Below are positions 45,450 through 54,471 of a DNA stretch of 64,000 bases, piece after piece. Within the stretch, counting starts at the first letter, position 1; every line of letters begins with the position of its first letter. The notes beneath the pieces are model-generated. The model had not been told where the DNA came from, did no database searches, and saw only the letters and a list, made by a program, of their open reading frames with translations. Origin of the DNA: an uncultured bacterium (lineage in GTDB: Bacteria > Cyanobacteriota > Vampirovibrionia > Gastranaerophilales > Gastranaerophilaceae); the NCBI GenBank assembly GCA_949284985.1, contig CASDWY010000029.1, positions 124,001 through 188,000 of the forward strand, given 5' to 3'. Position numbers and translations under genes: made by a program.

Positions 45450-47018
45450 ATGAAAAAATATTATTTAACAACGGCTATTGATTATGTAAATGGTGCACCA
45501 CATATAGGACATGCTTATGAAAAAATACTTACTGATGTAATTGCTCGTCACAGGAAACAAAGAGGTGAAGACGTATACTTTTTAACCGGAACTGACGAAC
45601 ATGGTATAAAAATTCAAAAAACTGCTGCTGAAAAAGGGATTACCCCACAACAAATGTGCGATGAAAATGCAGCTAAATTTGAACAAAACTGGAAAGAACT
45701 TGAAATTGATTATAATCAGCTTATACGCACTACAAATCCTAATCATAGAAAAATAGTTCAAAAAATATTTAAAAAATTGCTAGACAACGGCGATATATAC
45801 AAACACAAATATACGGGTTTATATTGTGCAGGGTGCGAAAGCTTCCTTAATCCAAGAGACTTAGATGAAAATGGCTGCTGTCCTGACCACCAAAAAAAAC
45901 CAGAAGAAATTACCGAAGAAAATTACTTTTTTAAACTTACTAAATACAAAGATAAAATTATAGAAATTATTAAAAACGATGAAACAAATTTTATTAGACC
46001 GGATTTTAGAAGAGCAGAAGTTTTAAATCAACTCGAAAATATAGAAGATATTTCAGTATCACGCTCAATAGACTCTGTTTCTTGGGGTATCCCTGTGCCT
46101 GGTGATGATTCACAAGTTATTTATGTTTGGATTGACGCTCTTTCAAACTACATAACAGCCTTAGGTTTCGATACTGAAAATCCATCAGAATTATTTAAAA
46201 AGAACTGGCCTGCAGATGTACAAGTAATAGGAAAGGATATTTTAAAATTCCACTCAATATACTGGATAGCTATACTTATGGCTCTTGGAGTAGAACTACC
46301 CAAAAATCTTCTTGCACATGGTTGGATAACAATTGATGAAACTAAAATGTCAAAATCACTCGGTAACGTAATTTCATCAAAGTCAATAATGGATAATTTT
46401 GAGCTTAAAGTACCAGATGCCTTTAGATACTTTATGGTTACAGCCGCACCAATTGGTAAAGACGGAAATTATTCTGATGAAGATTTTAAAGAAAAAGTTA
46501 ATGCACACATCGCAAACAATATAGGTAACCTTTTAAATCGTACATTAAATATGCTGGTTAAGTATTTTGACGGCACAATGGACGAAACTTTTATTTCTGA
46601 CGAATTAAAAGAAATATCTCTCAAAACAGTAGAAGAAGTTAAAAATAAATTTGATTTATTTGAAGTTGCAGAAGCAGCACAAAGCATAGTATCACTTGCC
46701 GATGCAGCAAACAAATATGTAAACGATACAGCACCTTGGGGTCTTGCTAAAGAAGGTAAAATGACTGAATGTGCTAAAGTTATGTACAACGTTTTAGAAA
46801 CAATGAGGTTTATCGCAGTTTTGCTTGCTCCTTATTGTCCTAATATATCTCAAAAAATATGGGAACAGCTAAAACTAGACGGAAAAGCTACACAATTTAA
46901 AATTGATAATTTAAATTGGGGAGAAATGAAGCTAGGTAAAATTGCAGAAAAATCAACAATTTCTCCAATATTTTTAAGATTAGACAGCGAAATTGCCGGA
47001 GATAAAAAGAAGTGCTAA
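45450..47018 (+). CDS. metG: Methionyl-tRNA synthetase
   Basis: A class I synthetase that charges initiator and elongator tRNA-Met. The N-terminus YYLTTAIDYVNGAPHIGHAYEK contains the HIGH motif. A zinc-knuckle insertion reads YCAGCESFLN and GCCPDHQKK. KMSKS is canonical in IDETKMSKSLGNVIS. The anticodon-binding helical domain follows. At 522 aa it lacks the C-terminal OB-fold tRNA-binding domain of E. coli MetG. The prfB start GTG overlaps the metG stop region, so translation of the two is coupled. Confidence 0.97.
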   Translation: MKKYYLTTAIDYVNGAPHIGHAYEKILTDVIARHRKQRGEDVYFLTGTDEHGIKIQKTAAEKGITPQQMCDENAAKFEQNWKELEIDYNQLIRTTNPNHRKIVQKIFKKLLDNGDIYKHKYTGLYCAGCESFLNPRDLDENGCCPDHQKKPEEITEENYFFKLTKYKDKIIEIIKNDETNFIRPDFRRAEVLNQLENIEDISVSRSIDSVSWGIPVPGDDSQVIYVWIDALSNYITALGFDTENPSELFKKNWPADVQVIGKDILKFHSIYWIAILMALGVELPKNLLAHGWITIDETKMSKSLGNVISSKSIMDNFELKVPDAFRYFMVTAAPIGKDGNYSDEDFKEKVNAHIANNIGNLLNRTLNMLVKYFDGTMDETFISDELKEISLKTVEEVKNKFDLFEVAEAAQSIVSLADAANKYVNDTAPWGLAKEGKMTECAKVMYNVLETMRFIAVLLAPYCPNISQKIWEQLKLDGKATQFKIDNLNWGEMKLGKIAEKSTISPIFLRLDSEIAGDKKKC

Positions 47019-48110
47019 TTGAACTTAAACAACGTTTAAATGCAATATATTCGCGTATAACCTCCGCAAAGGAGTGTCTTTGACTATTGCGGATTAATTA
47101 GCAAATCAACCGAACTAGAAAAGGCGCTGCAAGATGAACAAATCTGGTCAAACCCAGAACTTGCCGCAAAATATTCACAGGAAAATAACAACATAAAAGA
47201 TTCAATAAATTTGATAAATAACTGGCAATCACTTTATAAAGATGTAGAAGATTTATTGGAAATTTATACAACAGAAGAATCATCAGAATACCTAAAAGAA
47301 GCATCGGATATAATTAATCGACTTGAAACAGAGTTGGAAAAATTTGAAGTACAAAAAAAATTGGGTGGAGAATACGATAAAAATGATGCAATAATTACGG
47401 TTAATGCAGGAGCTGGTGGTACAGATGCTCAGGATTGGGCTAATATGTTACTTAGAATGTATATTCGCTGGGCAGAAGACAAATCGTGGAAAGTTGAACT
47501 TCTTGAAAAATCAGACGGAGAAGAAGCAGGTATAAAATCTGCCACAATAAAAGTTTCAGGCAAGTATGCGTTTGGATATGCAAAAGCAGAACGTGGAGTG
47601 CACAGACTAGTAAGAATTTCACCTTTTAATGCAAATGGAAAACGGCAAACAAGCTTTGCTTCAATTGAAGTAAGCCCTGTTATTGAAGATTTTTCAAAAA
47701 AAATTAATATTCCTCAAGAAGATATAGAAGTTGACACAATGCGCTCCGGAGGTGCAGGAGGACAAAATGTTAATAAAGTTGAAACTGCAGTCAGAATTTT
47801 GCATAAACCGACTGGCATAGTTGTTCGCTGTCAACAACAGCGCTCACAACTTCAAAACAAAGAAACTGCAATGCAAATTCTTGCCTCAAAATTACTCGCA
47901 ATTAAACAAGCAGAACACGAAAAAAAACTTTCGGAGCTTAAAGGTGAAAACTTTGATATTAACTTTGGTTCACAGATTCGTTCTTACGTATTCCACCCAT
48001 ATAAAATGGTTAAAGATCATAGAACAGGGTTTGAATCAGGGAACGTTGATGCTATAATGGATGGCGCACTAGATGGTTTTATCGAAGCATATTTAATACA
48101 AAATACATAA
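47012..48110 (+). CDS. prfB: Peptide chain release factor 2 with programmed +1 frameshift
   Basis: RF2 releases polypeptides at UGA and UAA. The first frame runs from GTG at 47012 (GGAG 10 nt upstream) for 23 codons to CTT TGA C at 47078-47084. The upstream AAGGAG at 47069-47074 acts as the stimulatory Shine-Dalgarno. A +1 shift at CUU skips base 47081 and continues GAC TAT TGC to the stop at 48110, giving about 365 aa, the normal RF2 length. [10 protein letters not shown] holds the stop-codon-reading SPF tripeptide. [15 protein letters not shown] holds the GGQ methylated by PrmC, whose gene is also here. Autoregulation by the in-frame UGA is well established for the family. Confidence 0.96.
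47069..47084 (+). promoter_or_regulatory. RF2 recoding signal (SD-like AAGGAG plus CUU UGA C)
   Basis: AAGGAG, then TGT, then CTT TGA C, the same order and spacing as in E. coli prfB. When RF2 is scarce, slow termination at UGA favours slippage to +1 and RF2 synthesis. Confidence 0.93.
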
Positions 48111-48128
48111 ATTTAGCAAGGGAATAAA

Positions 48129-49361
48129 ATGATTCAAGCACAAAAAGGTACAAAAGATATACTGCCTCAAGACATTAAAACTTGGCAAATAATGGAAGAA
48201 AAAGCTTTAGATATTTTTAACAAGTCAAATTTTTATGAAATACGCACACCTATATTTGAGGCAACTGAACTTTTTTCACGTGGTGTAGGTGATTCCACAG
48301 ATATTGTCAATAAAGAAATGTATACTTTTGAAAAAGCTGAAAGATCGATTACATTACGCCCAGAAAACACTGCCGGTGTAGTTAGGGCTTTTATAGAAAA
48401 CGGATTATTTAGACTAACACCTCCAATAAAACTTTGGTATAAAGGTCCAATGTTTAGATACGAAAGACCACAAGCAGGTCGCCAACGCCAATTTCATCAA
48501 ATCGGCATTGAAATGTTTGGAAGTGCAGAACCTATCGCAGACGCAGAATGCATTAATACTGCCGTAAAATACCTTAATTCGCTAGGTTTAAATGACTTGA
48601 ACGTTGAAATTAATTCTCTTGGCTGTACAAACTGTAGAGAAACTTTCCGTAACAACCTGAGAAAACTTATACTCCCAAACCTTGAAAAATTTTGCGAAGA
48701 TTGCAAACTCCGCTATGAAAAAAACCCATTAAGAATTCTTGATTGCAAAAACCCTTCTTGCAATGAACTTTTAAAAGAAAAATCTATACAAAATCTTATA
48801 AATACAGACTTTATCTGTGAAGAGTGTGCGGAACACTTTGCGAAACTTAAGTCATATCTTGATATGTTAAACGTCAACTATACAGTTAACAAACAGTTGG
48901 TCAGAGGACTTGATTATTATAATAGAACAGTATTTGAAATTAAATCAAATGCCTTGGGCTCTCAAAATGCAGTTTGCGGCGGAGGACGCTATGATGGATT
49001 AGTTGAAATGCTTGGCGGACCTGCAACACCGGCAATAGGTTGGGCTATGGGTATGGAAAGACTGTTTTCTCTTATTGAACAATCTAAGTCACAAAAACTC
49101 GATGCATTTGTTGTCTCTGACAATCCTGCAGAAGCACTTAAACTTTGCGAAGAACTTCGCTGTAACAATATTTCATGCGACTTTGACTACGCTTCACGAA
49201 AATTTAAAAAACAATTTGAAAAAGCATCAAAGATTGCCAATTTCGCTGTTGTCCTTGGTGAATCTGAACTTGAAACCAACACTTTAACAGTAAAAAATCT
49301 TGAATCTTCTGAGCAACTAAATTTAAACAAAAGTGATGCAATAAAATTAATTTGTTCTTAG
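48129..49361 (+). CDS. hisS: Histidyl-tRNA synthetase
   Basis: A class II synthetase of 410 aa. Motif 1 lies in IRTPIFEATELFSRGVGDST; motif 2 is LRPENTAGVVRAFIE and MFRYERPQAGRQRQFHQIG; the histidine-specific motif LVRGLDYYNRTVFE and motif 3 AVCGGGRYDGLVEMLGG follow. The C-terminal anticodon domain is about residues 320-410. A four-Cys insertion (CEDCKLRY; CEECAEHF) resembles those in other bacterial HisRS. It follows prfB by 18 bp on the same strand. The 3' end overlaps convergent rpe by 15 bp. Confidence 0.96.
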   Translation: MIQAQKGTKDILPQDIKTWQIMEEKALDIFNKSNFYEIRTPIFEATELFSRGVGDSTDIVNKEMYTFEKAERSITLRPENTAGVVRAFIENGLFRLTPPIKLWYKGPMFRYERPQAGRQRQFHQIGIEMFGSAEPIADAECINTAVKYLNSLGLNDLNVEINSLGCTNCRETFRNNLRKLILPNLEKFCEDCKLRYEKNPLRILDCKNPSCNELLKEKSIQNLINTDFICEECAEHFAKLKSYLDMLNVNYTVNKQLVRGLDYYNRTVFEIKSNALGSQNAVCGGGRYDGLVEMLGGPATPAIGWAMGMERLFSLIEQSKSQKLDAFVVSDNPAEALKLCEELRCNNISCDFDYASRKFKKQFEKASKIANFAVVLGESELETNTLTVKNLESSEQLNLNKSDAIKLICS

Positions 49362-49994
49362 TGCCTCTATTGCCTCAGCAATATTTGTTGACTTGTATAT
49401 ATAATTTCCAGCAACCAAAGAGTTAGCTCCCAAATGTTTGCAAATTTTTGCTGTTTCATCATTAATTCCGCCATCCACTTGCAAAATCAAATTTTTAGGA
49501 CCATTATTTTTTATATATTCAATTTTATATGCTGCATCTTCAATAAACCTTTGTCCGCCAAATCCAGGTTCAACAGTCATAATAAGAACTAAGTCAACTT
49601 TTTCCAACCATTCCTTTAAAACTATTGCAGGAGTGTTCGGCTTAATTGAAACACCTATTTTTATACCCCTCGCACGAGCATAATCAATAATATCATCCAA
49701 TAGCTCACTACAAGCCTCATAATGAACAGTAATAATATCTGCACCTGCATCAATAAATTGTGGCAAGTAATCCAATGGATTTTCAATCATAAGATGAACA
49801 TCTAATGGTAGAACTGTAACCTTTCTTATAGCTCTAACAACCGGCACACCAATAGTTATATTAGGTACAAAATGCCCATCCATTACGTCTACATGCACCC
49901 AATCAGCTCCTGCTTGCTCTATTTTTGCTATATCACGCTGTAAATTAGCAAAATCTGCTGACAAAATTGATGGTGAAATTATAATTTTATCCAT
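49347..49994 (-). CDS. rpe: Ribulose-phosphate 3-epimerase
   Basis: A TIM-barrel enzyme of the pentose-phosphate pathway, interconverting ribulose- and xylulose-5-phosphate. It has 215 aa. Signature segments are ISPSILSADFANL, WVHVDVMDGHFVPNITIG, DVHLMIENP, IMTVEPGFGGQRFIE and LQVDGGINDETA, which together supply the metal ligands and phosphate site. It is the last gene of pyrH-frr-cdsA-rnc-rpe, overlapping rnc by 8 bp. Confidence 0.97.
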   Translation of the reverse strand: MDKIIISPSILSADFANLQRDIAKIEQAGADWVHVDVMDGHFVPNITIGVPVVRAIRKVTVLPLDVHLMIENPLDYLPQFIDAGADIITVHYEACSELLDDIIDYARARGIKIGVSIKPNTPAIVLKEWLEKVDLVLIMTVEPGFGGQRFIEDAAYKIEYIKNNGPKNLILQVDGGINDETAKICKHLGANSLVAGNYIYKSTNIAEAIEALRTN

Positions 49995-50715
49995 TTACTA
50001 CTCCATAATTTATACAAGCTACATAAGCAGCTGCTTGCTCTGCCTCTTTTTTAGTTTTTCCCATTCCTCTTCCTACAACATGTCCGTTATATTTTACTTC
50101 AACCGTAAAAACTTTTTCATGATCTTTCCCTTCTTCGTTTACTATTACATACTCCGGTAACATCTTATTTTTCCCCTGTGTAAACTCTTGAAAGGCTGCT
50201 TTAGCATTAATCTTTAATGGATTATTCAAAACATATTCTATATTTTCATCAAAAAATTTTTTTAAAAATTTATAAACATAGTCAAAACCTGAGATTATAA
50301 ACAATGCACCTAATAAAGCTTCAAATACACATGCCTTTATCGTATCTCTGGTCCTTTTAATTTTTAAATCAATTCTATCTGAAATTCTTATATATTTTTC
50401 AAGATTAATTTTGTCAGCATACTTTACTAAAAACATATCACTAACCAATGCAGAACGATAAATACTTAAATCTCCCTCATGCTTGTCTGGAAACCTATCA
50501 TACAAAAACTTGCTACAAGCAAGCTTCATAACCGAATCTCCATAAAATTCAAGTCTTTCATTATTATTAAGTGGTCCGAGCAACTTATCAAAAGCATATG
50601 ATCCATGCGTCATTGCAAGCTCTAAAAGAGAAACATCTACCTTTGCTTTTTTTGGAAAAGGTAACAATGTAAGATCCTTGATAAATTCATCTATATTTAT
50701 ACTACAATCCGACAA
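49987..50715 (-). CDS. rnc: Ribonuclease III
   Basis: A 242-aa double-strand-specific endoribonuclease that processes rRNA and mRNA. The catalytic signature is NERLEFYGDSVMKLACSKFL, with Tyr where Leu or Phe is commoner. The second acidic site is KACVFEALLGALF. The C-terminal double-stranded-RNA-binding domain (about 165-238) ends in GMGKTKKEAEQAAAYVACI. It overlaps cdsA upstream by 14 bp and rpe downstream by 8 bp. Confidence 0.96.
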   Translation of the reverse strand: MSDCSINIDEFIKDLTLLPFPKKAKVDVSLLELAMTHGSYAFDKLLGPLNNNERLEFYGDSVMKLACSKFLYDRFPDKHEGDLSIYRSALVSDMFLVKYADKINLEKYIRISDRIDLKIKRTRDTIKACVFEALLGALFIISGFDYVYKFLKKFFDENIEYVLNNPLKINAKAAFQEFTQGKNKMLPEYVIVNEEGKDHEKVFTVEVKYNGHVVGRGMGKTKKEAEQAAAYVACINYGVVNG

Positions 50716-51610
50716 CTTTTAATCCTGCCTTGAAAAAATTAATAACATCATACCAAAGCGTATGCGAAACAACAAAATACTTAAAGAAATAATACGCTAC
50801 AGGAGCAGAAAACATATAACTGTCAACACGATCTAAAAATCCGCCATGTCCGGGAAGTGCTGTTCCGGAATCTTTCACCCCAGCATCACGTTTAATAAGA
50901 GATTCGCTTAAATCTCCAAGTTGAGCAAACACTGTTATCAAACAACCTGCAATAAGTGAATAGTACCACGCTAAATTAATCAAATACCCTATTAGCAAAG
51001 CTACTAATATTGCAAACAAACTACCGCCCAACGCCCCCTCGACTGTTTTTTTAGGACTTACAACAGGGCATAAAGGAATTTTCCCAAATTTTGAACCAAC
51101 ATAATATGCACCTATATCTGTTGCTAAAATTGCGAAAAAGACCATCAACAAAAAGCCAAGACCTAAATTATCCGATATACTAAGCAACCCAAGACTGTCT
51201 GTTCCCAACCTGCGCATCATAATAATATGACAAGGCAACCATCCGCAATATATAAACCCTGCAATAGTCGTTGACACATTAGCAATATATGGCTGATGCC
51301 CTTTAAATAATATTGCCAAAAATGCAATAATAGTCCCAAATGCAATCACTGGCGCCATTAAATCCAATCTGTTAAAAGTTGCTACTAATGCAAATATTAG
51401 ATTCACTGACAATATTACTGATAAAATCGGGTAAAATCCTTTATTATTTAAGATTTGTACCCATTCTTTTGAACACCAAAAAGAAAAAAGAAGCGACATT
51501 AGCATCAATGGAATGCCACCGATAATAACACCAAATAAAACTATTATTCCAACTATAAATCCTGTAGTTATTCTTAATTTGTTTTTTTGAAGTGTTTCTA
51601 TAATTGACAT
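50702..51610 (-). CDS. cdsA: Phosphatidate cytidylyltransferase
   Basis: A 302-aa integral membrane enzyme making CDP-diacylglycerol, the branch point of phospholipid synthesis. About eight hydrophobic segments are visible. The family signature appears at SLIKRDAGVKDSGTALPGHG with GGFLDRVD following. VSPKKTVEGALGGSL is the other conserved block. It abuts frr (1-bp overlap) and overlaps rnc by 14 bp. The frr-cdsA order is common in bacteria. Confidence 0.96.
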   Translation of the reverse strand: MSIIETLQKNKLRITTGFIVGIIVLFGVIIGGIPLMLMSLLFSFWCSKEWVQILNNKGFYPILSVILSVNLIFALVATFNRLDLMAPVIAFGTIIAFLAILFKGHQPYIANVSTTIAGFIYCGWLPCHIIMMRRLGTDSLGLLSISDNLGLGFLLMVFFAILATDIGAYYVGSKFGKIPLCPVVSPKKTVEGALGGSLFAILVALLIGYLINLAWYYSLIAGCLITVFAQLGDLSESLIKRDAGVKDSGTALPGHGGFLDRVDSYMFSAPVAYYFFKYFVVSHTLWYDVINFFKAGLKVVGL

Positions 51611-52170
51611 TATACGGTCAAAACCTCTTTTTCTTTCTCTGCTACTGCTACATCAATATTTTTAGTATAATTATCAGTTAATTTTTGTATTTCATTTTGA
51701 TTATCTTTTACAACATCTTCAGGAAGATTTTCTTCCTTCTCAATTTTTTTTAAATCATCAGTCATATCTCGGCGGATATTTCTGATAGCAACTTTTGCTT
51801 CTTCACCCAACTTCTTTACATCCTTAACACTTTCTTTTCTTCTTTCTTCTGTTAAAGGTGGGAAAGTCATTCTAATTACAGTACCGTCAGAATTAGGCGT
51901 AACCCCAAGTTCTGCCTTAATAAGAGCTTTTTCAATATCTTTCATTATAGATTTATCAAAAGGAGAAATAACCAATGTTGTACCATCTTGCACTGACACC
52001 TGTGACATTTGACGAAGCGGAGTAGGTGCACCATAGTAATCTACAATTACTTTATCCAAAACTAATGGATTTGCTCTTCCTGTCCTAATTGAGGCAAACG
52101 ACTTTTTAAGCTGATTAACAGCTTTTTCCATTTTTTCTTCACCTTCTAAAAACAAATCGTCTAATGACAT
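51610..52170 (-). CDS. frr: Ribosome recycling factor
   Basis: A 186-aa tRNA-mimic that with EF-G splits post-termination ribosomes. SFASIRTGRANPLVLDKVIV, then APTPLRQMSQVSVQDGTTL, and VIRMTFPPLTEERRKESVK are diagnostic. Length is normal. It follows pyrH at 1 bp, the usual pyrH-frr pairing. Confidence 0.97.
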   Translation of the reverse strand: MSLDDLFLEGEEKMEKAVNQLKKSFASIRTGRANPLVLDKVIVDYYGAPTPLRQMSQVSVQDGTTLVISPFDKSIMKDIEKALIKAELGVTPNSDGTVIRMTFPPLTEERRKESVKDVKKLGEEAKVAIRNIRRDMTDDLKKIEKEENLPEDVVKDNQNEIQKLTDNYTKNIDVAVAEKEKEVLTV

Positions 52171-52171
52171 A

Positions 52172-52897
52172 TTATCCTCCTACATATGTACCTATATCTT
52201 CACCTTTTAATACTTTCAAAATACTTCCTTTTTCTGCAAAATCAAATACTACAATTGGTATATTATTTTGCTTGCACAATGCACAAGCAGAAGTATCCAT
52301 AACTTTTAAACCTTTTACAATAATATCATCATATGTAATATTTGTGTATTTTTTTGCATCCGGATTTGTACGCGGATCATCAGAATAAACTCCATCCACG
52401 CCATTTTTTGCCATAAGCATTACCTCTGCACCAATCTCAGAGGCTCTCAATGATGCAGCAGTATCAGTTGTAAAGAATGGACAACCTGTACCTGCTGCAA
52501 ATATAACAACACGACCTTTTTCCAAATGTCTCATTGCACGAAAACGAACATAAGGTTCTGCTACTTTATTAATATCAATAGCTGTTTGGACCCTGCACTC
52601 TACGTTAATTTGCCTCAAAGCACTTTGTAAAGCAATAGCATTCATAACAGTAGCCAACATTCCTACATAATCACCACTGGCTTGATCCATACCCAGCTTT
52701 GCAGAATTTTTCATGCCTCTAAAAATATTTCCACCACCAACTACAACAGCAATTTCTGCACCTGTTTCCAATGCGTTCTTTATTTCATTTGCAATCATTG
52801 CAACCGGTTTTTGATCAATTCCAAAATCTTGCTCACCCATCAGTGCTTCACCGCTAATCTTCAGCAAGATTCTTTTATATTTTAAATTTAAGCTCAT
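52172..52897 (-). CDS. pyrH: Uridylate kinase
   Basis: A 241-aa hexameric UMP kinase of the amino-acid-kinase fold. Landmarks are [67 protein letters not shown] and [20 protein letters not shown]. It heads the pyrH-frr-cdsA-rnc-rpe operon, driven by a good promoter at 52926-52954. Confidence 0.97.
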   Translation of the reverse strand: MSLNLKYKRILLKISGEALMGEQDFGIDQKPVAMIANEIKNALETGAEIAVVVGGGNIFRGMKNSAKLGMDQASGDYVGMLATVMNAIALQSALRQINVECRVQTAIDINKVAEPYVRFRAMRHLEKGRVVIFAAGTGCPFFTTDTAASLRASEIGAEVMLMAKNGVDGVYSDDPRTNPDAKKYTNITYDDIIVKGLKVMDTSACALCKQNNIPIVVFDFAEKGSILKVLKGEDIGTYVGG

Positions 52898-52925
52898 TCT
52901 TTATTCCTCATATAGAATTGCGTTA

Positions 52926-52954
52926 ATTATACTGCAAATTTCTTTGCTTGGCAA
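52926..52954 (-). promoter_or_regulatory. Sigma-70-type promoter of the pyrH operon
   Basis: On the minus strand TTGCCA (52954-52949), a 17-bp spacer and TATAAT (52931-52926). The -10 is consensus and the -35 matches 5 of 6. It lies just after the dapB stop codon. Confidence 0.72.
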
Positions 52955-52959
52955 AGTTT

Positions 52960-53754
52960 TTACAGTATGTTATCAAGACCATAAACAAATCCGCTATGTT
53001 CAAACACATGCTTAACAGCAAGCATAACACCTGACATATAGCACTCTCTATCCATTGAATCATGTCTAATAGTCATAACTTGTCCTGATGAGCCTAAAAT
53101 AACCTCTTGACTTGCTATATAACCGGGCATTCGAACAGAATGAATATGTATATCCGAATATGAACATCCACCTCGTGAACCTTTTATTAATTCTTTTTCA
53201 GCACAATTACCTTTCATAAATGAGTTTTTTACTTCTGACATCATTTTAGCAGTCTTAACTGCTGTTCCTGATGGTGCATCTTTTTTTTGATTATGATGTA
53301 ACTCAATAATTTCTGCATTATCAAAGTATTGGGCTGCCTTTCGTGCAAACATCATCATTAACACAGCACCTATAGTAAAATTCGGAGCAATTAATGTTGA
53401 TACATTATTCTTTTCACTTAAATCTTTTAATTCTTCAACTTGCTCATCACTTAATCCTGTTGTTCCAATAACAGGTCTTACTCCATTATTTATAAGGATT
53501 TTGGCATTTTCAAAAATAACAGCAGGTTGCGTAAAATCAATTGCAACATCGGGACAACAATCTTTTATCGCAGAAGTGAGATCTGTCTGAACTTTTATTC
53601 CTACTTCTTTGTTAAGAACAATGCTTCCAATATCTGCACCTTCATTAACTAAATCAACTGCACCTACAAGTATCATATTTTCTTGTCGGGAAACAGCCTT
53701 AACGACTTCTCGCCCCATCTTACCGCAAGCGCCAACTACTAAAACTTTTATCAT
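52960..53754 (-). CDS. dapB: 4-hydroxy-tetrahydrodipicolinate reductase
   Basis: A 264-aa NAD(P)H-dependent enzyme of lysine and diaminopimelate synthesis. The Rossmann start is IKVLVVGACGKMGREVV. VIGTTGLSDEQVEEL and APNFTIGAVLMMMFA follow, then the substrate signature ELHHNQKKDAPSGTAVKTA with catalytic His/Lys. The ATG at 53754 follows GAGGG by 4 nt; a longer frame to 53799 would run into yajQ. lysC, which acts earlier in the pathway, is elsewhere in the window. Confidence 0.96.
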   Translation of the reverse strand: MIKVLVVGACGKMGREVVKAVSRQENMILVGAVDLVNEGADIGSIVLNKEVGIKVQTDLTSAIKDCCPDVAIDFTQPAVIFENAKILINNGVRPVIGTTGLSDEQVEELKDLSEKNNVSTLIAPNFTIGAVLMMMFARKAAQYFDNAEIIELHHNQKKDAPSGTAVKTAKMMSEVKNSFMKGNCAEKELIKGSRGGCSYSDIHIHSVRMPGYIASQEVILGSSGQVMTIRHDSMDRECYMSGVMLAVKHVFEHSGFVYGLDNIL

Positions 53755-53764
53755 TTTACCCTCG

Positions 53765-54265
53765 CTATCTGTAATTCGTAAATTGTAAGGGAGCGTCATA
53801 TTTCTCTTCGTTTTCCCTAAGCATTTTTATTACTGCTTGCAAATCATCTTTATCTTTACCGGAAACTCTAACTTGTTCTCCTTGAATTGATGCTTGAACT
53901 TTAATTTTCGAATTCTTTATATCTGCAACTATTTTTTTTGCAAGTTCTTGAGTCAAACCTTTTTTTAGCTTGTAAACTTGTCTAATATTTCCCCCCAAAG
54001 CATTTTCCGGTGGTTGAGCATCTAAAATCTTAATACTAAGACCTCTTTTTACCAGTTTTGACTGCAATATGTCTAATATATTCCTAAGTTTCATATCATC
54101 AGAAGTAGTTATTGTAATAGCTTTTTCTGCTTCCAGCTCTATATCTGAATTTGTATTTTTTAAATCAAATCTTTGCGAAATATCACGTTTTGTCTGATCT
54201 ACAGCATTCACTAATTCTTGTTTATCAAACTCGGATACAACATCAAAACTGCATTCTTTAGCCAT
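53765..54265 (-). CDS. yajQ: YajQ-family nucleotide-binding protein
   Basis: A 166-aa protein with two RNA-recognition-motif-like domains. The family N-terminus reads ECSFDVVSEFDKQELVNAVD followed by RDISQRFDLKN. The second domain has VRVSGKDKDDLQAVIKMLR. Relatives bind nucleotides including cyclic-di-GMP in Xanthomonas; the role here is not known. The ATG at 54265 has AAGGAG at 6-7 nt. It lies 10 bp before dapB and is likely co-transcribed. Confidence 0.92.
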   Translation of the reverse strand: MAKECSFDVVSEFDKQELVNAVDQTKRDISQRFDLKNTNSDIELEAEKAITITTSDDMKLRNILDILQSKLVKRGLSIKILDAQPPENALGGNIRQVYKLKKGLTQELAKKIVADIKNSKIKVQASIQGEQVRVSGKDKDDLQAVIKMLRENEEKYDAPLQFTNYR

Positions 54266-54324
54266 ATTTATACTCCTTTTATCTTGATAAATTCTTTTAG
54301 AAATTATATCATAATTTATCCCAA

Positions 54325-54349
54325 TAAAAAAGGCTGATGTAATCAGCCT
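54325..54349 (-). terminator. Intrinsic terminator downstream of uvrC
   Basis: AGGCTGAT/ATCAGCCT with a 3-nt loop is followed on the minus strand by six T. It lies about 120 bp beyond the uvrC stop and 60 bp before yajQ. The stretch between it and uvrC is AT-rich and holds no recognised gene. Confidence 0.85.
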
Positions 54350-54471
54350 ACCACACAAATTTACACATTTAAATATTTTACGAGGAATCTCACTTATTAT
54401 ATTTTTAATATTACAAATTAAACCTTACCTACTTTTATAAAAATTTTTCTTATAAAAATATTGCCTATTTT

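Noticed and set aside
47211-48110. A stand-alone RF2 beginning within the coding region at 47211
   Set aside because: The conserved frame continues upstream to GAC at 47082 and joins the 23-codon first frame by the known frameshift; the shorter form lacks the N-terminal domain.
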